Shown in pieces: positions 8,559 to 16,980 of a stretch of DNA of 64,000 nucleotides. The notes beneath the pieces are model-generated. The model worked only from the letters and a program-made list of their open reading frames with translations. It was not told where the DNA came from and searched no databases. Both the position numbers and the translations under genes were made by a program. The DNA lies in the NCBI RefSeq assembly GCF_014203835.1, contig NZ_JACHJW010000001.1, positions 5,344,501 through 5,408,500 on the forward strand, in the 5' to 3' direction. Every line of letters starts with the position of its first letter. Position 1 is the first letter of the stretch. The stretch is from Micromonospora polyrhachis (GTDB lineage: Bacteria > Actinomycetota > Actinomycetes > Mycobacteriales > Micromonosporaceae).

Positions 8559-11500
8559 TCAGAGCACCGGTTTGGTGTCGGCGAGGAGCCGGTCGATCTC
8601 CTCCATCACGTCGCTACGGCTGGGATGCGTCACATCGATCAACGGCTCGCCGTGTCGGTCCAGCGCCCCCCACCGGCCGTTGTTGTCGCCGACCAGGAAG
8701 GCGACCGGGTGGATCACCAGTGCCGGATGGGCGGGTGGCACGATCACCAGCCCGGTCCGGTCCACCACTGCCTTGTGCCCGCCCGCCGCCACGATGGCCA
8801 GGCCCTCGTCGGTGAAACCGTCCAGGTAGCGGCCATCGGTCAACGCGGTGTGGAAACCGGAGTAGCGGGTGGGCAGGACGACCCGTCCCGCCTTGTCGAC
8901 CGCGCCCCAGCCGCCATCGCGGCGGACTGCGGCAACCCCACGGCGGAACGGGCGCACGTCGTCGTAGCCGGTCGGGACCACCACCTTGTTGGTCTTGTCG
9001 ATGGCGATCCAGGTGCTTGCGCCATCGGTGGAGACCCAGGCCAGCCCGTCCGAGTAGGAGCCGACCCCGAGGTAACCGGCCGACTCGTCGATCACCGTCT
9101 CGCCGAACTCGTCGATGAGTTCCCAGGTCCGCGCCTCAGGGTGACGTACCCAGGCCACCCCGTCGTGGAACGGCTGTACGTCCGCGTAGCTCGGGGCGAT
9201 CGCCGGCTCGCCGTCAGGGTGGTCGTACCCCCAGCGTTGGACCTTCTCGTTGAAGGCCGGCACCGGCGGGCGATGCGCCTGAAGGATCTCGTCCCGGTGG
9301 CGGGGATACGGACCCCAACCGTTCTTGGCGACCTTCTCGAACACGGCGTCCAGGGCGAGTTCGGTACGGGCAATCAGGTCCGGATCCTCGACCTTGCGTA
9401 GCTCCAACGCTCGTTCGAAGTGGTTGCACGCCTCGATGTAGCGGCCCTGGTCGTAGCAGGACCGACCGGCATGCTCGTGCATTGTGGCGCGCAGCCGGTC
9501 GGGCAGCTCCGAGGAGTTTGCTTCCTCGAACAACCGGTCCGCCTCGGAGAAGTCGCCTCGCCACTGGTGTACGTGTGCCAGCCGGGCCTGGGCGATGGCG
9601 ATGCGGCGTAGTTCACCGGTGGCCTCGGCGTGGGCCAGGGCGAGCTTGCCGTCGGCGAGCGCCTTGCCCAGGTCGCCGAGGATCCGGGAGACGACAGCGC
9701 GCAGGCTCAGCAGCCGGGCCCGGGTCCGGTTGTCGGTCGCCGGTTCGATCTTCTCCGTCAGCCGGTCACGGATGGCCCGTAGTTCGTCCGGGTCCTCGAC
9801 CAGCTCACGCAGGGTCTCGTGGTGGAACCGCCACTGGTACGACGCGAGCACCTGTTCCGGGTCGGCGGCCGGTGGTGCGGGTGTGGCCGGCGTCGCCGGG
9901 GCCGACTCGGGTTCCTCCGTCTCGTCTGGCTGGACGATGGGGGTGAGCATCGTCGGTGCACGGAGCGCGGTGGCCGCCCCGGCAGCCGGCCCATCCGGAC
10001 CGGGCAGCACGGTGTCCGGGCTCGCCTCGGCGACCGGCGATCCCGGCGGGCAGACGCCGGGTGGAGCGGAGACCGGCACAGCGTCGTCGGTGTCCGGTGT
10101 GTCGGTGGGCACCGTTTCATCCGGTACGGCCGCAGCCGGTGTCGCGTCGACCCGGACCGGCTCGGGTACGGCCGAGGCTGCCAGCGATTCCTCGGCTAGC
10201 AGCTCCTCGGCCGGTAGTTCCTCGGCCAGTGCGGTGCTAGCCGGAGTGTCCGTCCCGGTCGCGTCGTCCGGGGCGACGATGTCCTCGTTCGCACTGCCCT
10301 GATCGAACCCGGAGTGACCGTCGACCGGGTCGGCGGGCCCATCCTCGTCCGCACACTTGTCCTCGGGCACCAGTTCCGGCTCGGACACTGGCTCGGGTTC
10401 CGGCTCGGCCGCTGGCACCGCCGCTTCGGGCTCGGACGCTGGCTCGGGTTCCGGCTCGGGTTCCGGCTCGGGCTCTGGCACTGGCTCGGTGGTTGCGGGG
10501 TCGACGATGTCGACTCCGGCAATGGCTGCCGCCACGGTCGTATCCGCGTTGGGCCCGTTGCCGGTCGACGTGGCTGATTCGGCGTCGACTGGATCGGCAT
10601 CCGGAGTCGCACCGGCTGCCGTCGTGACCGGCAAGGCACCTTCGGTCGCAGGCAGGGGGGCGGCGGTGGTCTCGGTGGACGGCGGGTAGACGGTGGTCGA
10701 ATCGCCAGATTCATCGATCCGTGCCAGGTCGATGACCGGCTCGTCGGCCGAAGAGGCTGACACCGGTGGGGCTGACACCGGCACGGCTGAGGCCGGCGGG
10801 GCTGGAATGGGTGCGGCCGGTGGCATGCCGGCGACCGGGGCGGGCAGAGCGGTCTCCGCCGGCGTTGCCGGGGTGTCTGGCCCAGCCGGTACGGCCCGCA
10901 TTCCGGCGGAGGGCGGCGGTGATGCGGGCAGGAACTCCAGGCGTAGCCCGGTAACCGGTGGTGGCGGGATGGATTGACGTGGCTTCCTGCCGGATTCGTC
11001 TCCGGGTGGTGTGCGCGGCCGTTCGGTTGTCTCGGCACGAGACTCCGCCTTCGGCTGACGCGCCGGCTCCGGCTCCGGCTCGATGGCAGGCGGTCGGGTC
11101 GGCCGGACGGCCGGCGTCAACCAGCCGGCCGAGGCCGATGCCTCGTCATCGGCGGGGGGTGCGCCAAGCGGAGGACGCCCGACGGGTGGTGCCTGGTCCG
11201 GGGCCGGTCGATGTGGCGTCATCCAGCCGGACTCGGAGTCTGGTGGCCGGGTGGAACGCGACGGCGTCGAGGCGGCGTGCGGTGGTGCCGAGATGGGGCC
11301 GGGTGGTGTCGAGACCGGATGTGGCGGTGCCGAGATGGGGCCAGGTGGTGCCGAGATTGGGTGCGGCGGCACCGAGATGGGGTGCGGGGGTGCCGACACG
11401 GGGTGCGGCGGCGACTGGGCGGGGCGTGACCGTGGCGTGACCGGTGGCGAAAAGCCGTGCTCAGTCTGGCCAGGCCAGTCGTTCTGCGCACGACGGTCGG

Positions 11501-12323
11501 CCCGTGCCTCCGGTTCCCGGGACCGCGCCGGCTCGTCGTACCCGGGAGTGCCTCGACGCGATGGCTCGGCCCAACCGTCGGTCCAGTTCGACTCGACCGG
11601 CCGCCTCGTCTCACCCAGGTCGCGTCGGCTCGAGGGAGCCGTCCGTTCCTCGGTCGGACCCCGGTGACGGTCGTGGGGGATCGCTTCTGGTGGCGTGTCC
11701 GGCAGCCAACCGGACCGTTGGTCAACGCTCGATCCATAGGTACGCCCGGTCGAGGGGCGGTCGTGGGAGTCGGGCTGCGGCGTCCCGTGTTCCCAACGGT
11801 TCCGTTCCCGGTCCCGGTACGCGTCGTGGTCCGGTCGCGGCTCCCGCTCACGGTACGTCTCCCGATCCCGGTGGGATCCGTACGTGCGGCCGGGCTCGCG
11901 GTCCCAGGAGTCCGGCCGTCGCGCGGATTCCCGCTGCTCCCTACCCGAGTCCCTACCCGAGTCGCCAGGACGGTTGTGGGAGCCTGAGCCGGCGCGGCCA
12001 CCCGCCGGCGACCACTGTCCATCCTGCGGCGGTCGACCGTCCGGTCCGGATCGGTGTGGTGGCCGAGGCGGGTACGGCCCGGCGGGGGAGGTGGGGCGGC
12101 CCTCAGGCGGGTACGGCCCGGCGGGGGAGGTGGGGCGGTTCTGCGGCGGGTGGACTTCGGCCCGGCCGGAGGCGGTCGGGGTACGTCGCCGGGGTGTCCG
12201 CTGCGGTCCGATGTCGCCCGGATAGCGCTGCCCGGGGAACTGCGCGTGCCATTCGGCGGTCGGTTGCACCACCCAGGACGGTTCGGCGGGATCGCGCCAG
12301 AGGTCGGCGTAGCGGTCGGTCAT
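8559..12323 (-). CDS. Giant proline-rich protein with TPR and WG repeats
   Basis: A 1254-residue protein in two parts. Residues 1 to ~810 are low-complexity: Arg/Pro/Gly/Asp-rich first, then repeats built on SAPPHPIS-like units (around residues 320-370), and Glu-Pro runs (PEPEPEPEPEPEP around residue 630). From about 820 there is a folded module: helices with TPR-like spacing (ALADGKLALAHAEATGELRR, then GRSCYDQGRYIEACNHFERA), then four or five WG-type beta repeats (GWGAVDKAGRVVLPTRYSGF, RWGALDRHGEPLIDV). WG repeats probably form a beta-solenoid or propeller-like binding surface. There is no signal peptide or membrane span. A similar modular plan is common in Micromonosporaceae, but I know no function. 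It is divergent from the ABC exporter. Confidence 0.8.
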   Translation of the reverse strand: MTDRYADLWRDPAEPSWVVQPTAEWHAQFPGQRYPGDIGPQRTPRRRTPTASGRAEVHPPQNRPTSPAGPYPPEGRPTSPAGPYPPRPPHRSGPDGRPPQDGQWSPAGGRAGSGSHNRPGDSGRDSGREQRESARRPDSWDREPGRTYGSHRDRETYREREPRPDHDAYRDRERNRWEHGTPQPDSHDRPSTGRTYGSSVDQRSGWLPDTPPEAIPHDRHRGPTEERTAPSSRRDLGETRRPVESNWTDGWAEPSRRGTPGYDEPARSREPEARADRRAQNDWPGQTEHGFSPPVTPRSRPAQSPPHPVSAPPHPISVPPHPISAPPGPISAPPHPVSTPPGPISAPPHAASTPSRSTRPPDSESGWMTPHRPAPDQAPPVGRPPLGAPPADDEASASAGWLTPAVRPTRPPAIEPEPEPARQPKAESRAETTERPRTPPGDESGRKPRQSIPPPPVTGLRLEFLPASPPPSAGMRAVPAGPDTPATPAETALPAPVAGMPPAAPIPAPPASAVPVSAPPVSASSADEPVIDLARIDESGDSTTVYPPSTETTAAPLPATEGALPVTTAAGATPDADPVDAESATSTGNGPNADTTVAAAIAGVDIVDPATTEPVPEPEPEPEPEPEPASEPEAAVPAAEPEPEPVSEPELVPEDKCADEDGPADPVDGHSGFDQGSANEDIVAPDDATGTDTPASTALAEELPAEELLAEESLAASAVPEPVRVDATPAAAVPDETVPTDTPDTDDAVPVSAPPGVCPPGSPVAEASPDTVLPGPDGPAAGAATALRAPTMLTPIVQPDETEEPESAPATPATPAPPAADPEQVLASYQWRFHHETLRELVEDPDELRAIRDRLTEKIEPATDNRTRARLLSLRAVVSRILGDLGKALADGKLALAHAEATGELRRIAIAQARLAHVHQWRGDFSEADRLFEEANSSELPDRLRATMHEHAGRSCYDQGRYIEACNHFERALELRKVEDPDLIARTELALDAVFEKVAKNGWGPYPRHRDEILQAHRPPVPAFNEKVQRWGYDHPDGEPAIAPSYADVQPFHDGVAWVRHPEARTWELIDEFGETVIDESAGYLGVGSYSDGLAWVSTDGASTWIAIDKTNKVVVPTGYDDVRPFRRGVAAVRRDGGWGAVDKAGRVVLPTRYSGFHTALTDGRYLDGFTDEGLAIVAAGGHKAVVDRTGLVIVPPAHPALVIHPVAFLVGDNNGRWGALDRHGEPLIDVTHPSRSDVMEEIDRLLADTKPVL

Positions 12324-12400
12324 GAGCTGCCCTCGGGCCGGGGCGCGCGGTGCGGCCGGGAGAACGGCTCACGTGGCTCGCTCACGGCGGTGTCACCTCG

Positions 12401-12476
12401 TTGAAAAATCTCGCTGGACAGTCGGCGGCCCCGGGTAGAGTCACCCGGTTCTGTGCAGCGTGGTTGTGGAAGGAGG
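12401..12476 (+). promoter_or_regulatory. Candidate promoter and ribosome binding site for the ABC-2 exporter operon
   Basis: A TAGAGT hexamer at 12436-12441 fits the actinobacterial -10 consensus and has a weak TGGACA at 12415-12420 as a -35 with a short spacer. A strong ribosome binding site, GGAAGGAGGGT, lies just ahead of the GTG at 12485. The ribosome site is clear and decides the start. The promoter boxes are tentative. Confidence 0.4.
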
Positions 12477-12484
12477 GTAACGGC

Positions 12485-13339
12485 GTGAGCTTGCCCGCCG
12501 CCACTGTGGGATTGTCCCTGAATAGAAACGTTATCGCGCAGTTTTGGACATTTGCGGCGATAACCGGATCAGGTTACCGTCGCTACTCTACCTACCGTCA
12601 AGCGACGATTGCGGGCGCCTTTACCAATACTGTCTTCGGCTTTCTCAAGTGTTACGTACTGCTCGCCGTGGCGAGTGGGGCCAGCGGTCTTGCCGCCGGC
12701 TATAGCCGAGAACAGTTGGCCACCTTCGTCTGGGTGGGGCAGGGGATGCTCGCCGTGATTCTGCTCTGGGGTTGGACCGAGCTGGCTGACAGGATCCGTA
12801 CTGGCGAGGTGGTCAGTGACCTGCTGCGCCCGGTGCACCCCGTGGTCAACTATCTGGCGGCGGACCTGGGCCGGGCGGGGTACGCCCTACTGACCCGCTT
12901 CCTGCCGCCGGTCCTGGTCGGACTGCTCCTCTTCGACGTCTACCTGCCGAAGCGCTGGTACACCGGGCCGCTGTTCGTGCTCTCCCTGGCGCTGGCCCTG
13001 GTGATCTGCTTCGGCTGTCGCTACCTGGTCAACCTGACCGCCTACTGGCTGTACGACATCCGTGGTCCGATGATGTTCTGGACGTTGTCCTCGGGAGTGC
13101 TCGCCGGCCTCTACTTCCCGCTGCGCTTCCTGCCGGACTGGGTCTATGTGCCGCTGTGGTTGGCCACACCCTTCCCGAGTCTGTTGCAAACTCCGCTCGA
13201 CGTGCTGGTGGAGCGGGACACCGCGAATGTCCAAGTGGGCATGGTGGGCATCCAGTTGGTCTGGGCCGGGCTGATCCTGGTCGCCTGCTGGCTGGTCCAG
13301 CGCCGGGCGGAACGACGGTTGGTGGTGCAGGGTGGCTGA
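12485..13339 (+). CDS. ABC-2 type transporter permease, first subunit
   Basis: A 284-residue membrane protein with about six hydrophobic spans, of the ABC2_membrane_6 (DUF990) type that works as a pair of permeases with one ATPase. Segments such as TFVWVGQGMLAVILLWGWTE, RTGEVVSDLLRPVHPV and LPDWVYVPLWLATPFPSLLQ, typical of this family, are present. The GTG at 12485 is preceded by a strong GGAGGG site. An in-frame upstream extension has no such site. The first ~150 bases use noticeably more A/T-ending codons than the rest. Its end overlaps the second permease by eight bases. The substrate is unknown. Confidence 0.88.
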   Translation: MSLPAATVGLSLNRNVIAQFWTFAAITGSGYRRYSTYRQATIAGAFTNTVFGFLKCYVLLAVASGASGLAAGYSREQLATFVWVGQGMLAVILLWGWTELADRIRTGEVVSDLLRPVHPVVNYLAADLGRAGYALLTRFLPPVLVGLLLFDVYLPKRWYTGPLFVLSLALALVICFGCRYLVNLTAYWLYDIRGPMMFWTLSSGVLAGLYFPLRFLPDWVYVPLWLATPFPSLLQTPLDVLVERDTANVQVGMVGIQLVWAGLILVACWLVQRRAERRLVVQGG

Positions 13340-14147
13340 CCTGGTGACGCCGCGTACTCGGCCCTATCGGGCCCTGCTCCGTGCCCAGACCCGCTCGCAG
13401 GCGTCCTACCGTACGTCGTTCGTGATCGATCTGGTCAGCAACGTCGGCGTCGTCGCGTTGGACGTGCTGGCCGTACTGGTGCTGTTCCGGGTGACCGGCA
13501 CTCTGGGTGGGTTCGACCTACGCGAGACGACGGTCATGGTCGGCCTGTCGGCGTTCGCCTTCGCCACCGCCGACCTGACTGTCGGCAACATCGAACGGAT
13601 CCGCCAGTACGTCCGCACCGGCCTGCTGGACGCGGTACTGGTCCGGCCCCTCGGGGCGCTGCCGCAACTGCTGCTGATGGACGTGCCGCTCCGCAAGGTT
13701 TCCCGGTCGCTGTTCGGCTTGGCGGTGCTGGTCGCGGCGCTGGCCTATGCCGGAATCGAGTGGACCCCGGGGCGGGTGGCGCTGGTGGTGGTGGCCCCGC
13801 TGGCCGGGGTGGTCTTCTTCGGCTCGATCTTCGTTGCCGCCGCCACGGTGGCGTTCTGGTGGATCGAGTCCGGCGAGGTGGGCAGCGCCTTCACCTACGG
13901 GGGACGTGAGTTCACTGCGTACCCGATCACCGTCTACAGCGGATGGTTTCGAACCATCTTCGCGTACGGTCTGGGGTTTGCCTTCGTCAGCTACTACCCG
14001 GCGCTGGCGCTGCTCGGCCGGGCCGACCCGCTCGGCCTGCCGGACTGGGTGGGTTGGGTCTCGCCAGCCGCCGCCGTCGTCGCCGCCACCGTTGCCGCCA
14101 TCGCTTGGCGGATCGGTATCAGGCACTACCGGAGTACGGGGTCATGA
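13332..14147 (+). CDS. ABC-2 type transporter permease, second subunit
   Basis: A 271-residue membrane protein with about six spans, homologous in plan to the preceding permease. It contains the family stretch NIERIRQYVRTGLLDAVLVR PLG (a cytoplasmic elbow that corresponds to RTGEVVSDLLRPV in the partner) and ITVYSGWFRTIFAYGLGFAF near the C-terminus. The GTG start at 13332 lies within the end of the first permease and the stop overlaps the ATPase start (ATGA), so all three genes are coupled. It should form a heterodimeric channel with its neighbour. Confidence 0.88.
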   Translation: MADLVTPRTRPYRALLRAQTRSQASYRTSFVIDLVSNVGVVALDVLAVLVLFRVTGTLGGFDLRETTVMVGLSAFAFATADLTVGNIERIRQYVRTGLLDAVLVRPLGALPQLLLMDVPLRKVSRSLFGLAVLVAALAYAGIEWTPGRVALVVVAPLAGVVFFGSIFVAAATVAFWWIESGEVGSAFTYGGREFTAYPITVYSGWFRTIFAYGLGFAFVSYYPALALLGRADPLGLPDWVGWVSPAAAVVAATVAAIAWRIGIRHYRSTGS

Positions 14148-15178
14148 ACATCATCGAGGCGCGCGGCTTGCGCAAGGACTTCACCGTACGGGTACGAGCC
14201 GGCCGGCTACGCCGGGAGAAGCGGGTGGTCTCCGCGGTCGACGGGGTCGACCTGACCGTGGCTCGGGGCGAGATGTTGGGCTACATCGGTCCGAACGGCG
14301 CCGGTAAGTCGACCACCCTGAAGATGCTGACCGGGGTGCTGATGCCCTCGGCCGGCGAGGCGCGGGTCTGCGGCCTGCGGCCGGTGGCGCAGCGGACCCG
14401 TCTGGCGCTGCGGATCGGCGTGGTCTTCGGCCAGCGGTCGCAGCTCTGGTGGGACCTGCCGCTACGGGACTCGTTCGACCTGCTCCGGCACATCTACCGG
14501 GTGCCGCCGGCTGACCACGCGGCCCGGCTGCGCCGCTGCCGGTCGCTGCTGGACCTGGACGACTTCCTGGACGTCCCGGTGCGGCAGCTCTCGCTCGGGC
14601 AGCGGATGCGCGGCGAGCTGACGGCCGCGTTGCTGCACGGTCCCGAGGTGCTCTTCCTCGACGAGCCGACGATCGGGTTGGACGTGATGAGCAAGCGGGC
14701 GGTACGCGAGTTCCTCGCCGAGCTGGGCCGCACCGGGGACACCACGCTCGTGTTGACCACGCACGACCTGGCCGACATCGAGCGGCTGTGCCGGCGGCTG
14801 GTGGTGATCGACCACGGTCGGGTGGTGCATGACGGCAGCATCGAGGCGCTGCACGCGCGGTACGGCTCGCACCGGCTGGTCGTGGTCGACCTGGACGAGC
14901 CGTTGCCGGAGCCGCCGGTGCTGTCCGGGGCGCCGCTGCACCGTACCGAGGCCGATGGCCGGCGGTTGGTCTTCGCCTGCGAGTCGGTGACGGCCGGTGA
15001 GGTGGTGGCCCGCCTGTCCGGGCTGGCCACCCTGCGGGACATCGCCATCGTCGAGCCGGACATCGAGGACGTGGTGGCCCGCCTCTACACCGCCCCGGAG
15101 CCGATCGTCGCCCCCACCCTTCCCACCCTCCCCGTTGATCATGAAGCTGTAGCGGCCCCGGACGGGGCGGGGCGATAA
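14144..15178 (+). CDS. ABC transporter ATP-binding protein of the ABC-2 exporter
   Basis: A 344-residue ATPase. Walker A is GPNGAGKSTT, the Q-loop lies in VVFGQRSQLWWDLP, the signature is LSLGQRMRGELTAALL, Walker B is VLFLDEPTIGLD and the switch His is in TTHDLAD. The GQRSQLWWDLP stretch and the long C-terminal regulatory region are typical of ATPases paired with ABC2_membrane_6 permeases. Start ATG overlaps the upstream stop. The last ~15 codons run through one arm of an inverted repeat (15134-15191), so the C-terminus (PTLPVDHEAVAAPDGAGR) is partly encoded by what looks like a terminator element. Direction is probably export. Confidence 0.93.
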   Translation: MNIIEARGLRKDFTVRVRAGRLRREKRVVSAVDGVDLTVARGEMLGYIGPNGAGKSTTLKMLTGVLMPSAGEARVCGLRPVAQRTRLALRIGVVFGQRSQLWWDLPLRDSFDLLRHIYRVPPADHAARLRRCRSLLDLDDFLDVPVRQLSLGQRMRGELTAALLHGPEVLFLDEPTIGLDVMSKRAVREFLAELGRTGDTTLVLTTHDLADIERLCRRLVVIDHGRVVHDGSIEALHARYGSHRLVVVDLDEPLPEPPVLSGAPLHRTEADGRRLVFACESVTAGEVVARLSGLATLRDIAIVEPDIEDVVARLYTAPEPIVAPTLPTLPVDHEAVAAPDGAGR

Positions 15179-15191
15179 CTTCATGATCAAC
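15134..15191 (+). terminator. 13-bp inverted repeat overlapping the end of the ABC ATPase gene
   Basis: Arms GTTGATCATGAAG (15134-15146) and CTTCATGATCAAC (15179-15191) are perfect reverse complements separated by 32 GC-rich bases. The left arm lies inside the coding sequence and the right arm begins one base after the TAA stop. The facing gene ends at 15200, so it could terminate both strands. The AT-rich arms are unusual for a terminator in this genome, and the element may instead be a dispersed repeat. Confidence 0.55.
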
Positions 15192-15199
15192 AGTGCAGG

Positions 15200-15829
15200 T
15201 CAGGGGTGTTCCATCACCAGCACGGCGAAGGTGCCGGGGGTCAGCGCCTCGTAGCGGTGCGGCGCGTCGCCAGCGAAGGCGATGTAGTCGCCCGGCCCGA
15301 GTTCCACCGGATCCGAGGCAGGGCCGGTGCGCATCCGTCCGGCCGCCACCACCAGGTGCTCCACGCTGCCCGGGATGTGCGGCTGTGCCTCCCGCCCGAC
15401 GCCCGGCTCCAGTTCGATCAGATAGATGTCCCGCCGTACGTGGGACGAGCCGGGGGAGAGCAGGGTCCCGGTGAAATCGGCCTGATCGGAGCGGAGCCGG
15501 GGACCGTCGCCAGCCCGGATCACGTGTACGGCGGGCGACGGTGGCTCGATCAGTCGGCTGAACGGTATTCCCAGCGCCACTCCGAGTGCCCACACCGTTT
15601 CCACGCTCGGGTTGCCGTTGCCCGCCTCCAACTGCGAGAGGGTCGACTTGGCGATCCCGGCGCGCCGGGCCAGTTCGGTGAGGGAGAGCCCGGCCCGATC
15701 CCGTTCCCGGCGTAGCGCGGCGGCGAGGTGGGCCACGGGCGACTGTGTGGCGGCGAGGTGGGCCACGGGCGACTGTGTGGCTGGGCCGACGGGTCCAGGC
15801 TGCTCGGGGGGCGAGGGCGTGACGGGCAT
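15200..15829 (-). CDS. XRE family regulator with C-terminal cupin domain
   Basis: A 209-residue regulator: helix-turn-helix at ~50-105 (LRRERDRAGLSLTELARRAG, then IAKSTLSQLEAGNGNPSVET) and a cupin at ~140-205 (PHIPGSVEHLVVAAGRM, GDYIAFAGDAPHRYEAL). Such proteins sense a small ligand through the cupin and usually control the neighbouring gene, here the divergent azlCD export pair. I chose the ATG at 15829, which has a GGAG site six bases ahead. An ATG at 15868 would place the probable operator inside codons. A perfect 30-bp tandem duplication adds ten residues, a second copy of QSPVAHLAA, just before the HTH. Confidence 0.9.
   Translation of the reverse strand: MPVTPSPPEQPGPVGPATQSPVAHLAATQSPVAHLAAALRRERDRAGLSLTELARRAGIAKSTLSQLEAGNGNPSVETVWALGVALGIPFSRLIEPPSPAVHVIRAGDGPRLRSDQADFTGTLLSPGSSHVRRDIYLIELEPGVGREAQPHIPGSVEHLVVAAGRMRTGPASDPVELGPGDYIAFAGDAPHRYEALTPGTFAVLVMEHP
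15720..15779. repeat. Perfect tandem duplication of 30 bp inside the XRE-cupin gene
   Basis: Two identical, adjacent 30-base copies (15720-15749 and 15750-15779, starting GGCGAGGTGGGCC) keep the frame and encode ATQSPVAHLA twice. The absence of any difference between copies suggests a recent slip-strand event. Confidence 0.85.
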
Positions 15830-15849
15830 GTTCGCTCCATCGGTCAATC

Positions 15850-15867
15850 TGTTCGCCTTGACGAACA
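15850..15867. promoter_or_regulatory. Inverted repeat TGTTCG-N6-CGAACA between the XRE regulator and azlC
   Basis: TGTTCG (15850-15855) and CGAACA (15862-15867) form an 18-bp interrupted palindrome in the divergent region. Further TGTTCR half sites lie at 15878-15883 and, inverted, at 15911-15916. The position suits an operator for the XRE-cupin protein acting on both itself and azlCD. The symmetry is seen and the binding is inferred. Confidence 0.5.
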
Positions 15868-15895
15868 TCAGTGGATGTGTTCATTATTTTGGGCT

Positions 15896-16582
15896 ATGCG
15901 TACGGCAGAACGAACACCTCGATTGTCGCTGGTCCGGGACGTGGCCACGATCGGCATCGCGATGCTGGCCGTCGGTGCCTCCTTCGGGGCGATCGCCGTG
16001 GCCTCTGGCCTACCGGCATGGGCCGCCATCGCGATGTCGGTGATCGTCTTCGCCGGTGGTGCGCAGTTCATGGCCGTCGGCATGATCGCGGCGGGCAGCC
16101 CGGTCGCCGCCGTCTTCGCCGGGCTGCTGCTCAACGTCCGGCATCTGCCGTTCGGACTGGCCCTGGCCGAGACGATCGCCCCGCGCTGGCGGGACCGGCT
16201 GCTCGGCAGCCACCTGATGACCGACGAGAGCACCGCCTTCGCGCTGGCGCAGCCGCCAGGCAGCGGCCGGCGACGGGCCTACTGGGTGGCCGGGAGCGGC
16301 TGGTTCCTCGCCTGGAACCTCGGCACGGTCGTCGGCGTACTGCTCGGTGCCCGGGTCGGTGATCCGCAGCGGTTCGGGCTGGACGCCGCCTTTCCCGCCG
16401 GGCTGATCGCGATGCTGATGCCGGCGCTGCGTGAGCCACGCACCCGTCGAGTGGCGTTGACCGGTGCCGCCCTCGCCGTGCTCACCACACCGATTCTGCC
16501 GCCGGGGCTGCCCGTCCTGCTCGCGTTGGCCGGTCTGGCCGTACTGCTTCTGCCCCGCCGCGCCTGGGAGTGGCCGTGGTGA
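15896..16582 (+). CDS. azlC: AzlC family amino-acid exporter, large subunit
   Basis: A 228-residue membrane protein of the AzlC family, which with the small AzlD exports branched-chain amino acids and related compounds. Typical features are IAMSVIVFAGGAQFMAVGMI, NVRHLPFGLALA and the DESTAFAL motif, with 5-7 spans. No ribosome binding site precedes the ATG at 15896, and a TATTTT box lies only a few bases upstream, so the message may be leaderless. The end overlaps azlD. It is divergent from an XRE-cupin regulator, a common arrangement for this transporter. Confidence 0.92.
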   Translation: MRTAERTPRLSLVRDVATIGIAMLAVGASFGAIAVASGLPAWAAIAMSVIVFAGGAQFMAVGMIAAGSPVAAVFAGLLLNVRHLPFGLALAETIAPRWRDRLLGSHLMTDESTAFALAQPPGSGRRRAYWVAGSGWFLAWNLGTVVGVLLGARVGDPQRFGLDAAFPAGLIAMLMPALREPRTRRVALTGAALAVLTTPILPPGLPVLLALAGLAVLLLPRRAWEWPW

Positions 16583-16935
16583 CCGGCCTGAGCGCCACCG
16601 CCGATACCGCATCGCCGCAGCCGGTCGTGCTGGTCGCGGTGATTCTGGCGCTCGCGGTCGGGACGTACGCCTTCCGGCTGGTCGGGGTGCTCCTACAGGA
16701 CCGGTTGGACCTGCCCGGATGGTTGCGTCAACTGCTCCCGGTTGCCGCAGCCGCGCTGCTCGCCGCACTCGCCGCCACCGCGACCCTGACGGAGGGGGGT
16801 GCCTTCGCGGGTGTTGCCCGCCCGGTCGGGGTGCTGGTCGGCCTGGGGCTCGCCTGGTTTCGGGCACAGTTCGTGCTGGTGGTAGTCGCCGCAGCCGCCA
16901 CGACCGCCCTGCTCCGCCTGGCCGGAGTGCCCTGA
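16570..16935 (+). CDS. azlD: AzlD family amino-acid exporter, small subunit
   Basis: A protein of about 120 residues with four hydrophobic spans, the partner of AzlC. It carries the family stretch VGTYAFRLVGVLL early and LLPVAAAALLAALAATA in the middle. Three in-frame GTG codons (16570, 16576, 16579) lie within the end of azlC. The last gives the usual 4-base GTGA overlap and may be the real start. Translationally coupled to azlC. Confidence 0.88.
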   Translation: MAVVTGLSATADTASPQPVVLVAVILALAVGTYAFRLVGVLLQDRLDLPGWLRQLLPVAAAALLAALAATATLTEGGAFAGVARPVGVLVGLGLAWFRAQFVLVVVAAAATTALLRLAGVP

Positions 16936-16980
16936 TTCGTCTGCTGGTCCGAGCGCCCTGATCCGCCTGGCTGGGCTGCC

